Source of the DNA: Pseudomonadaceae bacterium
GTDB taxonomy: Bacteria; Pseudomonadota; Gammaproteobacteria; Pseudomonadales; Azotimanducaceae
Direction of reading: 5' to 3'
NCBI GenBank assembly: GCA_024743435.1
Contig: JANSWO010000006.1
Location: 124,001-188,000 of the forward strand
Length of the DNA stretch: 64,000 nt
The notes beneath the pieces are model-generated. The model was not told where the DNA came from and ran no database searches. It was given only the letters and a program-made list of their open reading frames with translations. The position numbers and the translations under genes are program-made. Below, in pieces: positions 1 to 7,425 of this stretch. Each line of letters starts with the position of its first letter. Position 1 is the first letter of the stretch.

Positions 1-2
1 AC

Positions 3-371
3 CCGGGCCGCTTGTTTCTGCTGATGCAGCTAACCCGCATTGTCATTCTGGCGGCTTTGTACACTCAGCCGCCGTTGTGGCTCTTCTACGTGCTGATGGT
101 GGCCTGGGGGCTGAATATGGGCGTCACCACTACTATGGTGCGATCGACCGTGCAGGAACTGGCGCCACCACCGCAGCGTGCGCAGATTCTGGCTTTGCTA
201 CTGCTCAGCTTTATGGTGAGTTCGGCGATCAGCTCGCCGCTGCTTGGCAACGTCATCGCGTTCGCGACGCCGCTCGCGGCGCTCCTGCCCGGGATCGCCT
301 TTTCGGTGATCATCTTCGTCGTCGGCCTGACGATGACGGGCCTGTGGAATCATCGATCCGATCGCGTCTGA
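3..371 (+). CDS. MFS transporter, C-terminal fragment (cut by window edge)
   Basis: The reading frame is open from the first full codon and ends at 371, so only the C-terminal ~122 residues of a larger protein are present. The fragment is very hydrophobic, with about three to four membrane segments. It carries an R-x-x-V-Q-x-x-A-P-x-x-x-R-A-Q loop typical of the MFS cytoplasmic loop in drug or siderophore exporters. It would sit in the inner membrane as a proton-driven exporter; the substrate cannot be read from this part. It converges on the hydrolase gene ending at 391, only 19 bp away, with no clear terminator hairpin between them. I am confident of the superfamily, not of the specificity. 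Confidence 0.7.
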   Translation, partial: PGRLFLLMQLTRIVILAALYTQPPLWLFYVLMVAWGLNMGVTTTMVRSTVQELAPPPQRAQILALLLLSFMVSSAISSPLLGNVIAFATPLAALLPGIAFSVIIFVVGLTMTGLWNHRSDRV

Positions 372-390
372 TTCCCAGGGCGGCTGCTGG

Positions 391-1257
391 CTACCACCCG
401 TTCAAATAGTCGGCAACGACCTGCGGCGCCTCCATGACAATGAAGTGGCTGAGATCCGGCCGATAGTCATCCGTGCCGTCTTTGAAGCGCGCCGCGAGTC
501 CTGGAGAAGTCGGCGATAGCGAGAAATCCATGACATCCTCGCGCGGGCCTTCCCGACGTTTCGCTCGCAATACGGTAACGGGTGCCTGCACCAGCTCAAC
601 TCGATCGTAGATATTGACCATGGCTGAGCCGGTGTAAATGCTGGCTTCAACGAGCGGCGGGCAAGCAAGTTCCACATCACCATCGGCGGTAGGTAGCACG
701 CCCCAGCGACAGTAGTCGTCCAGCGCTTCGGGCAACCAGCGGCTGAACGGCTCCCGGTTCGCGAAGCGATCGCGCATTTCCTGCCAGTTCGAAAAACGAG
801 CGCGGCGCTTGGAGGTGGGATGATCCGAGGGGGCAAGCGATGGCATCTCAACTTCGTATAGTTCTGGATCTAGGATGACCGGATCCACGAGCAACAGCCG
901 ATGAAACCGTTCCGGCCGCGCCGCGGCAGCCTGCACGACGCAATGCCCACCCATCGAGTGGCCAGCGGCAATCACGTCCGTCAGATCGAGATGATCAATC
1001 AGATCGATAACATCCTGGCCAAAGCTGGCCCAACCGTAGGGCGGGGTGCGCGCTGAACGACCATGGCCACGCATATCCAACGCAATAATGCGCCTGGTGC
1101 CGTTTACACGCGCAATCACCTGATCCCACACCCGCGCGTGAAAACCGGTGGCGTGCACAAGCAACAACACGCGGCCAGGCGCATCGGCATTCCACTCAAA
1201 GTAGGAAAGCGTGGTGCTTTGGCTGGTGAATCGGTGTTCGATGGGCTGCGAGGACAT
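391..1257 (-). CDS. alpha/beta hydrolase
   Basis: This 288-residue alpha/beta-hydrolase-fold protein has a nucleophile elbow G-H-S-M-G-G-H with Ser101. An H-A-T-G oxyanion segment lies at about residues 35-38, and a C-terminal L-S-H-F places the catalytic His near 271. No signal peptide is seen, so it is probably cytoplasmic. The frame stays open upstream to 1329, but I chose the ATG at 1257 because similarity to the family begins there and the longer form would run into the idi start. The gene is divergent from idi. The family includes esterases, lactonases and haloperoxidase-like enzymes, and the substrate is unknown. An isoprenoid-related role is only suggested by the neighbours. Confidence 0.85.
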   Translation of the reverse strand: MSSQPIEHRFTSQSTTLSYFEWNADAPGRVLLLVHATGFHARVWDQVIARVNGTRRIIALDMRGHGRSARTPPYGWASFGQDVIDLIDHLDLTDVIAAGHSMGGHCVVQAAAARPERFHRLLLVDPVILDPELYEVEMPSLAPSDHPTSKRRARFSNWQEMRDRFANREPFSRWLPEALDDYCRWGVLPTADGDVELACPPLVEASIYTGSAMVNIYDRVELVQAPVTVLRAKRREGPREDVMDFSLSPTSPGLAARFKDGTDDYRPDLSHFIVMEAPQVVADYLNGW

Positions 1258-1314
1258 GGACGCTACAACTACCAGGTAGAAACGGGAGGCGAAGTCTAGC
1301 AATTTGCGACTGGC

Positions 1315-1926
1315 GTGCCGCTGCCCCAAACTAAGGCTTACTTCAATTCACGGACCCGCCAACTGGTGAACGTCTGCAGCCAGCATCCCATTGTCTCCAA
1401 CGACGAAGAACCCCTGGTCCTCGTCGATGCCCAGGACAGAGAAATCGGCTACCTGGACAAAGCCAGTTGCCACGATGGTCCCGGCGTACTGCACCGCGCG
1501 TTTTCGCTCTTTGTGTTCGACAGCAACAACCGGCTACTGCTGCAGCAGCGCGCCGCTGAGAAACGCCTTTGGGGCGGGTTCTGGTCCAACAGCTGCTGCT
1601 CACACCCACGGCAGGGCGAGGCGATGGCAGATGCCGTCAACCGTCGACTCGAGCAGGAGCTTGGGATCGCTGGCGACTTGAGCTTTGCCTACAAGTTCGA
1701 ATATCAAGCGAGCTTTGGCGAGGCCGGCTCGGAACACGAGCTATGCTGGGTATATGTGGGACGAAGTGATGAACAACCGGCATTCAATCCAAACGAAATC
1801 GAGCAGGTGCGATGGCTGGGCCGCGCAGAGCTCGATGCTGAACTCAAGAACAACCCGGAGGCGTTCACGCCCTGGTTCAAACTTGAATGGGCCGAGCTTG
1901 CCAGACGCTCACTTCTGCCTGACTGA
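1315..1926 (+). CDS. idi: isopentenyl-diphosphate delta-isomerase, type 1
   Basis: This Nudix-fold enzyme interconverts IPP and DMAPP in the cytoplasm. The catalytic Cys motif S-N-S-C-C-S-H-P is present; Cys95 aligns with E. coli Cys67. The metal-binding pair S-E-H-E-L-C (Glu140 and Glu142) matches the E. coli E-x-E arrangement, and R-R-L-E-Q-E-L-G is the Nudix-box remnant. With the GTG at 1315 it has 203 residues, slightly longer than E. coli Idi (182). An internal GTG at 1366 would give a protein nearer the usual length, and neither start has a strong ribosome-binding site. The neighbours are a membrane glycosyltransferase and an HMG-CoA synthase, so a mevalonate-linked isoprenoid role is likely. 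Confidence 0.92.
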   Translation: MPLPQTKAYFNSRTRQLVNVCSQHPIVSNDEEPLVLVDAQDREIGYLDKASCHDGPGVLHRAFSLFVFDSNNRLLLQQRAAEKRLWGGFWSNSCCSHPRQGEAMADAVNRRLEQELGIAGDLSFAYKFEYQASFGEAGSEHELCWVYVGRSDEQPAFNPNEIEQVRWLGRAELDAELKNNPEAFTPWFKLEWAELARRSLLPD

Positions 1927-2016
1927 CACTCGCCCTGTCGCTGCAGGTAGTGACGAGGCGCCGACATTCCCGCCGCGCGCGTCCCACTCGATGCCGGGTC
2001 AGAGGCCTTGACGCTT

Positions 2017-3054
2017 GTGCTGGCATTGACGGTTCTGGCCATCGCGATCGCGCTGATGGCTGTATCGATTGTGCCTGCCAGCAGCAGACTCACGAGCAGC
2101 ACCGACGCAAGCCCCGATAGCAAGGTCACGGCCCTGCTCGTGCAAACCGAGGCTTGCACGCTTGAAACTACCCTCAGGCGTCTGACGGAACAAACCCCAG
2201 TCAGCGAGATCCTCGTCGTTGGCGACACGCCTCTGCCCGAGTGGGCACTGGCGAGCGATAACATCCACTTGCTGCACGGAACAACCGCACCAACCGGATG
2301 GAGCGCGCGCCGCTGGCGTCAACAACAGGCATTGCGCCAGGCCAGCGGCACCTGGTTGCTTTTAATCGACAGCGATATCGAATTAGTGCCAGGTACCGTG
2401 TCGGCTGCAATCGATGAATGTCGGCGCAACGAACTGGATTTCTTAAGCCTCACGCCCGCACCTGCCGGTCACCCCAACAAACTCAACAACAGCGCTGGGC
2501 TGATGCTGCTGCTGACGCGTTTTGGTCAGCTCCTGCGTCGCCCCTTCGACAGATCGCGCGAGCTGACAACAGCTACCCTCCTCATTCGGGCGGAGACGCT
2601 AGCGGCTCTGTCTGGCGTCGAACGAGTCGCCGCAAAAGCAACCGACGACCGGGCGCTCGCCAGAGCATTGCACGCTCAAGGCGTCAACGGCGACACGCGC
2701 TGGAGCCATTGCGCGCGGCGCCACCATCCTGTGAATACTTCGAATCGGTGGCCAGAACTGCGCGCCCCCGCAGCGCTCGCCGGGGTGCTCCTGGGGCTGC
2801 TGATAGCCGCTGCTGTTTGGCTGATTTGGGCCTTTGAACCTCGCTCCCTGGAAGGCATCGCCGGAATCGCGACAATTGCTGCGCTGACAAGCGCCCACTT
2901 TTGGCCTCTGAGCTATTACAATCAGCACCCGATCGCCCTGCCACTGCAACCTCTGCTGTTGTTTCTGGTGCTGGCCAGCAACGGGTTTCGCTGGCTTTCT
3001 GAGCGATTCGGGCGCGGCCACACGGCCGCTCTGCCAACAGGAGTCGAGTCATGA
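2017..3054 (+). CDS. membrane glycosyltransferase, family 2 (GT-A)
   Basis: The protein has an N-terminal hydrophobic segment, a GT-A domain and a membrane-embedded C-terminus. The GT-A domain shows a D-S-D metal/nucleotide-sugar motif in L-L-L-I-D-S-D-I-E-L. About three C-terminal helices follow, from roughly residue 250. The layout resembles bactoprenol- or hopanoid/carotenoid-associated GT2 enzymes, but the acceptor is not determined. I prefer the GTG at 2017, because AGAGG at 2001-2005 is then well spaced; a TTG at 2008 is the alternative. The stop overlaps the next gene's start by 4 nt (ATGA), so translation is probably coupled to the HMG-CoA synthase. The location next to idi suggests glycosylation of an isoprenoid product. 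Confidence 0.7.
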   Translation: MLALTVLAIAIALMAVSIVPASSRLTSSTDASPDSKVTALLVQTEACTLETTLRRLTEQTPVSEILVVGDTPLPEWALASDNIHLLHGTTAPTGWSARRWRQQQALRQASGTWLLLIDSDIELVPGTVSAAIDECRRNELDFLSLTPAPAGHPNKLNNSAGLMLLLTRFGQLLRRPFDRSRELTTATLLIRAETLAALSGVERVAAKATDDRALARALHAQGVNGDTRWSHCARRHHPVNTSNRWPELRAPAALAGVLLGLLIAAAVWLIWAFEPRSLEGIAGIATIAALTSAHFWPLSYYNQHPIALPLQPLLLFLVLASNGFRWLSERFGRGHTAALPTGVES

Positions 3055-4538
3055 GTGGGCCGGATATCGGCATTAGCGCGCTGGCAACCTACCTGCCGCC
3101 CTTCCGGGTCAGGCTGCGGGACTGGTGCAACTGGACCGGAGACAGCTGGAACAAAGTAGCGGCTGTTGTCGGCTCCAGCTTCCGCATGCGCGCTGACGAT
3201 GAAAACGCCTACACCATGGCCGCAACCGCGGTTCTACGCCTGATTGAAAACAACAACATCGATCCGAGCCGCATCGGCATGCTCGCGCTTGGCACCGAAT
3301 CCAGCACAGACAACTCCGCCGGCGCTGTCATCGTCAAAGGCATGCTGAATCGGGAGCTGAGCCGCCGTGGCCTGGCACCCATCAGCCGCGCCTGTGAAGT
3401 ACCAGAATTCAAGCACGCCTGTCTGGGCGGCGTGTACGCGATGAAAGCCGCTGCTCGCTATCTGGCCTGGGATGGCCGGGAACGCCTGGCGATTGTCGTG
3501 TGTTCCGACATCGCCGAATACGAGCGTGGCACAAGCGGTGAAGTCACCCAGGGTGCGGGCGCCGTTGCCATGCTGGTTGAACGTGACCCCCAACTGCTCG
3601 GGTTCGAAATGGAGCTATCCGGCAGCGCTTCCGACTATCGGGGTCCGGATTTCCGCAAGCCGTTCAGCCGTTTCGTCGGTCAAGAGCTCAGCACGAACGC
3701 GCAGCCAAGAGATTTTCCTGTCTTCAACGGCAAATACTCGACCACCTGTTACGTCGATGAAGTGCTCGCCGCCATGGGCGACATGTTCGGGAAGCTGAAA
3801 TCAGCACCCAGCTCGTTCATGCGGGAACTGAAAGCAGTATTCCTGCATCGCCCCTACCACCGGATGGCAGAAACCGGGCTGGTCATGAGCCTGCTCTACG
3901 CTTTTGCGCTGGGCGACGATTCAGACCAGGCCATGCTCGATGAGATCGCCCGCTTGGCAGATGTCGACGGCCGGGCGCTCGCCGCAGAGCTAACTGCGGC
4001 GCCCAGTGTCTACCACCTGGTGGAGTCCGAGCGCACCAACGAGGACGTCTTTCCGCTCGCGATGAAGGCCGCCCGCGAACTGCGCAGCCACGAACCATTT
4101 CAGACCAACGTCAACAACCAGCTACGCCTCGGTGGCTCCGAGATGGCTGAGATCGGCAATCTGTACACTGCATCACTACCAGCCTGGCTCGCCGCCGGTT
4201 TCGAACAGGCAGATCGCGAAGGCCTGGACTTGACGGGTGAACGGATCCTGACCATCGGCTATGGCAGTGGCGACGCCGCCGAGATCATTCCCATGCGAGT
4301 TATGCCTCGCTGGCGTGAAAGCGCCCAGCGATTGCGTTTTTCTGATGCGTTCGCCGGTGGCATCGATCTCGACCAGGCCGGCTACGAAGCGCTGCATGAT
4401 CGCGGCGAATCCGGCGCGGTGGCGCAGTTGCCTGCAGGTCGCTTTCGCATCAGCCGCGTCGGTGATCGAAGCGGCCACATCGATGATTCCGGCATAGAGT
4501 ACTACGACTTTGTGGCAGGCGAGACCAGATCGAGCTAG
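3051..4538 (+). CDS. hydroxymethylglutaryl-CoA synthase family protein
   Basis: This thiolase-fold enzyme is predicted to condense acetyl-CoA with acetoacetyl-CoA to HMG-CoA, the first committed mevalonate step. All three catalytic residues of the family are visible: Glu83 in L-G-T-E-S-S, Cys124 in K-H-A-C-L-G-G, and His266 in F-L-H-R-P-Y. The late motif G-N-L-Y-T-A-S-L and the I-G-Y-G-S-G-D-A-A-E segment also match HMG-CoA synthases. At 495 residues it is about 100 longer than typical bacterial MvaS, the extra sequence lying mostly after residue 400. It is translationally coupled to the glycosyltransferase. HMG-CoA reductase and mevalonate kinases are not in the window. A beta-branching PksG-type role is less likely because no polyketide genes are present. 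Confidence 0.85.
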   Translation: MSGPDIGISALATYLPPFRVRLRDWCNWTGDSWNKVAAVVGSSFRMRADDENAYTMAATAVLRLIENNNIDPSRIGMLALGTESSTDNSAGAVIVKGMLNRELSRRGLAPISRACEVPEFKHACLGGVYAMKAAARYLAWDGRERLAIVVCSDIAEYERGTSGEVTQGAGAVAMLVERDPQLLGFEMELSGSASDYRGPDFRKPFSRFVGQELSTNAQPRDFPVFNGKYSTTCYVDEVLAAMGDMFGKLKSAPSSFMRELKAVFLHRPYHRMAETGLVMSLLYAFALGDDSDQAMLDEIARLADVDGRALAAELTAAPSVYHLVESERTNEDVFPLAMKAARELRSHEPFQTNVNNQLRLGGSEMAEIGNLYTASLPAWLAAGFEQADREGLDLTGERILTIGYGSGDAAEIIPMRVMPRWRESAQRLRFSDAFAGGIDLDQAGYEALHDRGESGAVAQLPAGRFRISRVGDRSGHIDDSGIEYYDFVAGETRSS

Positions 4539-4541
4539 GTT

Positions 4542-4588
4542 GAAGCCTGTTCACGGCGTTTGATCGCGATTGGGAACAATCAGGCTTC
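4542..4588. terminator. possible hairpin downstream of HMG-CoA synthase
   Basis: Inverted arms gaagcctg (4542-4549) and caggcttc (4581-4588) flank a loop that also contains gttc and gaac. They sit directly after the stop codon at 4538. There is no T-run after the stem, so it is at best a weak or factor-assisted terminator. Confidence 0.35.
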
Positions 4589-4612
4589 CTCGCCTTAGCC
4601 CTCTAAAAGCCT

Positions 4613-4640
4613 TCCCCTTGCCCTTGCCCTTCGCCTTCGC
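4613..4640. repeat. short pyrimidine-rich CCTTGC/CCTTCG microrepeat
   Basis: A run of six-base units alternating CCTTGC and CCTTCG occupies the non-coding gap between the HMG-CoA synthase and the VWA lipoprotein. It gives a basic, low-complexity translation on the minus strand that I do not regard as a gene. Confidence 0.5.
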
Positions 4641-4686
4641 GCCCCGCGCCCGACTCGGCCGCGTTTTGCGCGCTCCGCTCGCTCGG

Positions 4687-4753
4687 CACGTCCAGAGCAA
4701 CCCTGAAAAGAATCGAAACTGATTAACCCCATTTTGCTTTCTCCGGCGTTTAC
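4687..4753. repeat. 67-bp direct repeat, copy 1
   Basis: A 67-bp unit beginning cacgtccagagcaaccctg is repeated at 4778-4844 with a single mismatch (gattaa here, ggttaa in the second copy). The period is 91 bp. The whole 396-bp gap 4539-4934 holds no convincing gene; it contains the hairpin, the microrepeat and these two copies. Confidence 0.85.
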
Positions 4754-4777
4754 AACATAAGCCGCTTGCTTGCTCTC

Positions 4778-4844
4778 CACGTCCAGAGCAACCCTGAAAA
4801 GAATCGAAACTGGTTAACCCCATTTTGCTTTCTCCGGCGTTTAC
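4778..4844. repeat. 67-bp direct repeat, copy 2
   Basis: This is the second copy of the unit at 4687-4753. It ends 90 bp before the start of the VWA lipoprotein, so part of the repeat may lie in that gene's promoter or leader. Confidence 0.85.
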
Positions 4845-4934
4845 TAAATAACGCCGTCTGAAAGAGCCTCTCTTCGCTCCTAAGTCGGACACTGATAACG
4901 GCCCCGCAAACGGCCACTCGTCCAGGAGACAGTC

Positions 4935-6770
4935 ATGTCTGGTATCACCACATCCCACAGCCGCCTTATGCCAACCAAGCAACAACGAAAGGCGCCGGTT
5001 TTCGCAGTTTCCGCACTCGCGCTCTGCATCTCGCTAAGCGCATGCACCACGCCCGACGCAACGTCAGATACGAAGCCCACAGGCAGTAAACCGCTCGAGA
5101 TCGTAACGACCAATGGCGATGTGGGAACGAGCCAAGACCGTGCTCGCGAAGATCTGAGCTCCGTGGAAGAGGTCATCGTGACCGCAAGCAAGCAAAACCA
5201 ACCCGCGCCAGGACGCCCCGAGAGCGAATATGCTGATCAGTCGTTGCACGGCATCGCCAAAATCGCTCGCATGCAATCTGGCGCCGAGGCGCACTGGATT
5301 CGCCCACCGATTGCCCCCCATCCGGGTTTCCAACCGCGACCTCAAGACAACGAGCGCTATCCTGGATTCGACGAGAACCCGGTCAAGCTGGTGAGTGAAG
5401 TTCCCGTATCGACCTTCTCGATCGATGTCGACAGCGCCTCGTACGCAAACGTTCGACGAATGCTGAACGCGGGTCAGATGCCCAACGCAGAAGCCGTACG
5501 AATCGAAGAGCTGATCAACTACTTCAGCTACGGCTATCAGCAACCCAAAGCGAGTGACAACGCCTTCACCGTTGCGACGGAGATAGGCCCCAGCCCCTGG
5601 CATCCCGAGCGCAAACTGCTGCATATCGGCATTCAGGGCGTCGATATCGATCGCAGCGAACTGCCCCCGAGCAACCTGGTGTTTCTGATCGATGTGTCTG
5701 GTTCCATGCAATCAGCAAACAAGCTTGCGCTTCTGAAGCCGGCAATGAAAATGCTGGTCCGCCAGCTGAGAGAACAGGACAGCATTGCCATCGCGGTCTA
5801 TGCGGGTGCTGCCGGCACAGTGCTCGAACCAACAGCAGGCAATGAGAAAGCCAAGATCATGGCCGCTATCGATAACTTGCGCGCCGGCGGCTCTACCAAC
5901 GGTGCTGCTGGCATCGAACTAGCCTACGATCTCGCTCGCAGTGCCAACAAAGAGGGCGGCATCAATCGTGTGCTATTGGCCACTGATGGCGACTTCAACG
6001 TCGGCACGGTGAGTGTCGATGCGCTGAAGGCTTTGGTCGAGAAAGAGCGCAAAAGCGGTGTGTCGCTGTCGGTACTCGGGTTCGGCGGTGGCAACTACAA
6101 CGACGCGATCATGCAGGAGCTGGCGCAGAACGGGAACGGCAACGCCGCGTACATCGACACGCTAAATGAGGCGCGCAAGGTGCTCGTCGAGGAGATGTCG
6201 TCAACCCTGAAGACAATCGCCAAAGACGTGAAAATCCAGGTCGAGTTCAATCCCGCCACCGTTAGCGAGTATCGGTTGATCGGATACGAGACACGGCACC
6301 TCGAGCGCGAAGACTTCAACAACGACAAAGTCGATGCGGGCGAAATCGGCGCCGGTCACAGCGTGACGGCCCTGTACGAGGTAACCCTAGCCGGCAGCCA
6401 AGGGTCCATCGACCCGCTGCGCTACGCTCGAACGGCACCGCAGAACGAGCGCAGTTCCTCTGCGGATGAGCTCGCCTTCGTTCGCCTTCGCTACAAAGCG
6501 CCGGGCGGCGACACCAGCAGCCTGCAGGAATTCGCGATCAGCAAGGCAGATGTCGCTGATGACCTCGCCAAGCTATCAGCCGCTTACCGATTCTCGGCAG
6601 CTGTCGCGGGTTTTGGCCAGCTACTGCGGGGTAGTAAGTACACCCAGGACTTCGACTTCGATGATGTGGCGAGCCTTGCTCAGAGCGCAAAATCGGATGA
6701 CAGCTTTGGCTATCGCAGCGAGTTCGTTAACCTAGTGCGCACCGCCGCATTGCTCGGCGACGTCAACTGA
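4935..6770 (+). CDS. VWA-domain lipoprotein, YfbK/DUF3520-like
   Basis: The 611-residue protein starts at an ATG 7 nt after AGGAG. A signal peptide ends in a lipobox L-S-A-C with Cys37. Residues 78-87 (E-E-V-I-V-T-A-S-K-Q) look exactly like a TonB box. A YfbK-type N-terminal domain follows (V-S-T-F-S-I-D-V-D-S-A-S-Y), then a von Willebrand A domain with MIDAS motif D-V-S-G-S-M near residue 254, and a DUF3520-like C-terminus. It is probably tethered to the envelope and binds metal and a partner protein. It is followed at 64 bp by an ECF sigma factor and its partner, so the three genes likely form one operon. The function of the family is unknown. Confidence 0.85.
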   Translation: MSGITTSHSRLMPTKQQRKAPVFAVSALALCISLSACTTPDATSDTKPTGSKPLEIVTTNGDVGTSQDRAREDLSSVEEVIVTASKQNQPAPGRPESEYADQSLHGIAKIARMQSGAEAHWIRPPIAPHPGFQPRPQDNERYPGFDENPVKLVSEVPVSTFSIDVDSASYANVRRMLNAGQMPNAEAVRIEELINYFSYGYQQPKASDNAFTVATEIGPSPWHPERKLLHIGIQGVDIDRSELPPSNLVFLIDVSGSMQSANKLALLKPAMKMLVRQLREQDSIAIAVYAGAAGTVLEPTAGNEKAKIMAAIDNLRAGGSTNGAAGIELAYDLARSANKEGGINRVLLATDGDFNVGTVSVDALKALVEKERKSGVSLSVLGFGGGNYNDAIMQELAQNGNGNAAYIDTLNEARKVLVEEMSSTLKTIAKDVKIQVEFNPATVSEYRLIGYETRHLEREDFNNDKVDAGEIGAGHSVTALYEVTLAGSQGSIDPLRYARTAPQNERSSSADELAFVRLRYKAPGGDTSSLQEFAISKADVADDLAKLSAAYRFSAAVAGFGQLLRGSKYTQDFDFDDVASLAQSAKSDDSFGYRSEFVNLVRTAALLGDVN

Positions 6771-6814
6771 AGAACTCGCCATAGATCAGCGCGCACCCAC
6801 TGCTGGCCCGAGCG

Positions 6815-6838
6815 CCACCCCGGATCAAGCCGGGGTGG
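6815..6838. promoter_or_regulatory. perfect hairpin overlapping the sigma-factor start codon
   Basis: Arms ccaccccgg (6815-6823) and ccggggtgg (6830-6838) with a 6-nt loop are perfectly complementary. The 3' arm contains the GTG start at 6835. In mRNA the stem would bury the start codon, which could restrain translation or act as an attenuator. A related ccgg-atcaag-ccgg palindrome is common as an intergenic repeat in bacteria, so a repeat origin is possible. Confidence 0.6.
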
Positions 6839-7425
6839 CCTCACTCAACAACGAGCCAGATGATGACTCGCTGATGGTGGCCTACGGCAATGGCGACGAG
6901 GAAGCATTCGCCCAGCTCTACGAGCGACACAAAGACGCAACCTGGCGCTACGCGCGACGGCAATTGAATGAGGCTGCTGCCGCAGACTGCCAACAGGCGA
7001 TCTGGCTGAAGCTGATCGAGCAGCGCACGGGCTATGAGCCACAAGGTCGATTTCGATCCTTTCTGTTCTCCCTGGCGCACAACGCAATCATGGATGAACA
7101 CCGACGCGTCGCTAAGCAACAGGCGCGTATCGGCGATACCGAACCGGAAGCATGGGTCGACGAATCCGCCGCTCAGCCGGACCTCGACAGGCTAAGCCGA
7201 TACCGCAGGCTCCAGATGGCGATAAAACGGCTGCCAAGCGCTCAGCGCGACGCGGTCATGCTCAAGGCAGAGAGCGGGCTGAGCCTCGGCCAGATTGCCG
7301 AGGTCACAGGCAGCAACGTCGAAGCGATCAAAAGCCGCCTCCGCTACGCCCTCGGCAAGCTACGGGCTGAAGTGGATGGCAAACAATCGCGTCGCAGCGG
7401 CGCCGCGGAGCAGGCAAATGACTGA
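6835..7425 (+). CDS. ECF RNA polymerase sigma factor
   Basis: The 196-residue protein has a sigma-2 region containing A-F-A-Q-L-Y-E-R-H and F-R-S-F-L-F-S-L-A-H-N-A. A sigma-4 helix-turn-helix lies at about residues 132-180 (L-P-S-A-Q-R-D-A-V, then G-Q-I-A-E-V-T-G-S-N-V-E-A-I-K-S-R-L). The GTG at 6835 is preferred because the conserved D-D-S-L-M-V-A-Y segment precedes the next in-frame ATG at 6874. The gene overlaps the following one by 8 nt, and that product is the obvious anti-sigma candidate. It would direct RNA polymerase to an envelope-type regulon. The start codon lies in a perfect hairpin. Confidence 0.9.
   Translation: MASLNNEPDDDSLMVAYGNGDEEAFAQLYERHKDATWRYARRQLNEAAAADCQQAIWLKLIEQRTGYEPQGRFRSFLFSLAHNAIMDEHRRVAKQQARIGDTEPEAWVDESAAQPDLDRLSRYRRLQMAIKRLPSAQRDAVMLKAESGLSLGQIAEVTGSNVEAIKSRLRYALGKLRAEVDGKQSRRSGAAEQAND

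Noticed and set aside
4551-4985. Minus-strand reading frame across the 67-bp repeats
   Set aside because: It is built from the direct repeats and the CCTTGC microrepeat, is Lys/Arg/Gly-rich low complexity, and overlaps the lipoprotein start.
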